A DNA stretch of 6,653 bases, from positions 1 to 6,653 of the forward strand of contig CALGLY010000288.1 in the NCBI GenBank assembly GCA_937959095.1, read 5' to 3'. A model generated the notes under the pieces. The model had not been told where the DNA came from and did not search any database. It saw nothing but the letters and a program-made list of their open reading frames with translations. The position numbers and the translations under genes were made by a program. This DNA is from an uncultured Saprospiraceae bacterium (GTDB lineage: Bacteria > Bacteroidota > Bacteroidia > Chitinophagales > Saprospiraceae). Below, in pieces: positions 4,673 to 6,653 of the stretch. Positions within the stretch are counted from its first letter, which is position 1. Each line of letters begins with the position of its first letter.

Positions 4673-6653
4673 TCATTCTCTCAAAGTCTCCTGAAAAAGC
4701 TTGAAAATCCGCTTGTATTCATCTGCCCAACTGCTTGGTTCTTGAAAACCATGTCCTTCTATCGGGAAGACGGCAAACTCCCAGTCCTCTTTACCTAATT
4801 CAATGAGGCGTTGCGCTAGACGCACCACATCCTGAAACTGTACATTGCTATCCACCATACCATGCAAAATGAGAAGATTGTCCTCCAAACCTTCTGCATG
4901 ATACAAAGGCGAACTGCGGTAATAGGCAAGGCTATCTTCCACAGGCGTATTTAAAATATTGGAGGTGTAAGGATGATTGTAATGCGCCCAATCCGTCACG
5001 GAACGCAAAGCTGCACCACTTTTGAACGTACCAGGGCTTGTGAATTGGGCCATCAAAGTGATGAAACCTCCATACGAACCACCATAAATCCCCAAACGAC
5101 TCGCATCTATACCATGTTCCTCCACGAGGTATTTTGCGCCATCTACTTGATCTTCTAGGTCTTGTCCTCCCATGTGCTGATAGATAGCAGTACGCCAATC
5201 TCGACCATAGCCTTCGCTTGCTCGATAGTCGATATCAAGTACTGTGTAGCCATTGTCTGCAAGAATATTATGGAACATATATTCTCGATAATAACTACTC
5301 CACCAGCGATGCACGTTTTGTAGATAACCCGCGCCATGCACGAAAATAACAGCCGCTCCATTCGGATTTTCAGGCTTATAGATTCGAGCTGGCACTTCTG
5401 CCCCATCACGCGCTTTGAATTGCACTATCGCAGGATCGCGCCACTCATATTGCTGAAAATCTTTGGTCGTCGAGTTGGTAATTTGTAGCATCGACGCGCC
5501 TACTTTATTCGGCATCACATAGAGTTCCCAGGGCTTATTGCTGTAAGAATAACGGATGGCTAAATGCTTTTCATCAGGCGAAACTTCTACTTCGTATTTG
5601 CCAGGTTTATCGGTTACTTTCGTCATTTTTCCGCCTGTAGCATCCATCCAATAAAAGTGCTGCTCGTGCGGATTTTCTTTATTGGCTGTGATATAAAAGC
5701 GCGTAGCATCTTTGGACAACTCTGCACCATGTATCTCGTATTTACCCTTGGTAAGTTGCTTCTTTTTACCCGTATCTACGTTTACACTATAAAGGTGCGA
5801 ATAGCCCGTTGCTTCCGACTGATAGTAGAGCCTTTTAGCATCTATCCAGCCGATATTTCCGCTCGAAAAATTCCAGCCTGAAATACCTGGACCACCTACC
5901 CATGCTTCATCATGTTGTCTATCCAAAAGCTTCAAGTCGCCTGAACGCAAATCGAGGAGCATAATCCAACGGTCTTTATTATCCATGGAACGCACGACTA
6001 CTGCTGCCAAACCTTCCTCTGAAAATACTGGCCCATGTATCAAGACTTCGCGCGGCTTTCGGTATTCCGTTTCATACTTTTTCTTTGGGTCATTATATGC
6101 TTCCAAAAAAGCAGGCTTCTGTCGAATTCCTTCTATATCACTCACATCTACCATATAAGAGGTATCAAGTTTGGTGTCATAAATCCCCATTTGGTAGCTA
6201 TCTTGCTTGCCGCCTACTTTTGCACGAGCATCTTTTGCATCCGCATAGCCCGACTCCGTGACGTGGTGCATAACCGTGCTGCGCTTACGAAAACTCTTCT
6301 GCGTAAGGCGATAAGTAACGTAGCGACCATCAGGGCTACATTTTATATTATTTACTGATTTGCTACCTATATAAATCGGACTTGGGTGCGGGTCTTTTAC
6401 AAAGGATTCTCGATCACTACGAGCATCGCGTTTATTTTGTCGTTTTTTTAGGATGTCAAAATAGGTTAATTGGTCATTACGCAGCCATTGTTCCGGTTTT
6501 GAACCTTTAGCACCTTCCGATTTCCCTCCTTTTTTGAAGTTCGTGAGTTGGCGCAACTCACCTGTTTCAATAGCCCAACTAAATAGATTTTTGCCTTGTC
6601 GGAAAATAATGCGATTATCCGTAGTGAAGAAAGCATTATCTTCCTCTTCCACC
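4673..6653 (-). CDS. S9 family serine peptidase (prolyl oligopeptidase/DPP IV-like); N-terminus cut by window edge
   Basis: The frame is open from the right edge to a TGA at 4673-4675, giving about 659 visible residues. The first in-window GTG is only the edge codon, not a credible start; family members are usually 700-900 residues, so the signal sequence and first propeller blades are probably missing. Residues about 1-400 look like a beta-propeller (CSPDGRYVTYR about 105-115, QSEATGYSHLYSVNVDTGKK about 278-297, VSPDEKHLAIRYSY about 357-370). The alpha/beta-hydrolase domain follows: VIFVHGAGY (about 435-443), DYRASEGYGRDW (about 475-486), the nucleophile elbow GGSYGG with Ser526, HGMVD with Asp601 and EGHGF with His634. 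The triad is intact, so an active peptidase cleaving short peptides is expected, probably in the periplasm. Dipeptidyl versus endo- or acyl-peptidase activity cannot be decided. It converges on the peroxiredoxin-like gene. Confidence 0.93.
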   Translation of the reverse strand, partial: VEEEDNAFFTTDNRIIFRQGKNLFSWAIETGELRQLTNFKKGGKSEGAKGSKPEQWLRNDQLTYFDILKKRQNKRDARSDRESFVKDPHPSPIYIGSKSVNNIKCSPDGRYVTYRLTQKSFRKRSTVMHHVTESGYADAKDARAKVGGKQDSYQMGIYDTKLDTSYMVDVSDIEGIRQKPAFLEAYNDPKKKYETEYRKPREVLIHGPVFSEEGLAAVVVRSMDNKDRWIMLLDLRSGDLKLLDRQHDEAWVGGPGISGWNFSSGNIGWIDAKRLYYQSEATGYSHLYSVNVDTGKKKQLTKGKYEIHGAELSKDATRFYITANKENPHEQHFYWMDATGGKMTKVTDKPGKYEVEVSPDEKHLAIRYSYSNKPWELYVMPNKVGASMLQITNSTTKDFQQYEWRDPAIVQFKARDGAEVPARIYKPENPNGAAVIFVHGAGYLQNVHRWWSSYYREYMFHNILADNGYTVLDIDYRASEGYGRDWRTAIYQHMGGQDLEDQVDGAKYLVEEHGIDASRLGIYGGSYGGFITLMAQFTSPGTFKSGAALRSVTDWAHYNHPYTSNILNTPVEDSLAYYRSSPLYHAEGLEDNLLILHGMVDSNVQFQDVVRLAQRLIELGKEDWEFAVFPIEGHGFQEPSSWADEYKRIFKLFQETLRE

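Noticed and set aside
4673..6652. GTG at 6650-6652 as the start of the S9 peptidase
   Set aside because: The frame continues to the window edge and the protein would lack a signal sequence and the first part of its propeller; the codon is almost surely internal.

Overview
The window looks like chromosomal DNA of a Bacteroidota bacterium. The evidence is the AT-rich intergenic DNA, genes without obvious Shine-Dalgarno sequences, a promoter matching the Bacteroidota consensus (TTTG, 19 bp, TAnnTTTG), and protein families in the forms usual for this phylum (MepM-like M23 peptidase, S9 peptidase, exported AhpC/TSA-type protein, lipoprotein amidohydrolase). The class or genus cannot be fixed from the sequence alone.

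Layout: (1) Positions 1-1633, minus strand: a metal-dependent amidohydrolase of the YtcJ/family-3 type with a lipoprotein-like N-terminus; its C-terminus lies beyond the left edge. (2) Positions 1634-2369: a long AT-rich gap holding a 159-bp element bounded by 29-bp inverted repeats and a good promoter that would give the next gene a leader of about 270 nt. (3) Positions 2370-3749, plus strand: a membrane-anchored MepM-like M23 peptidoglycan endopeptidase in which the last zinc-ligand histidine is replaced by cysteine, followed by a strong intrinsic terminator. (4) Positions 3830-4006: a gap holding a bulged palindrome built from GCAGAG-type words. (5) Positions 4007-4606, plus strand: an exported peroxiredoxin-like protein. 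(6) Positions 4604-4670: a second, unrelated palindrome squeezed between two convergent genes. (7) Positions 4673-6653, minus strand: an S9 (prolyl oligopeptidase/DPP IV-like) serine peptidase whose N-terminus lies beyond the right edge.

All four proteins are predicted or likely to act in the cell envelope or outside the cytoplasm (cell-wall remodelling, thiol redox chemistry, peptide and amide hydrolysis), but they are transcribed separately: divergent, then separated by a terminator, then convergent. I see no operon, defence system, CRISPR, RNA gene or complete mobile element. The genes themselves are ordinary; the least explained content is three different intergenic inverted-repeat elements in under 3 kb and the His-to-Cys change in the peptidase metal site.
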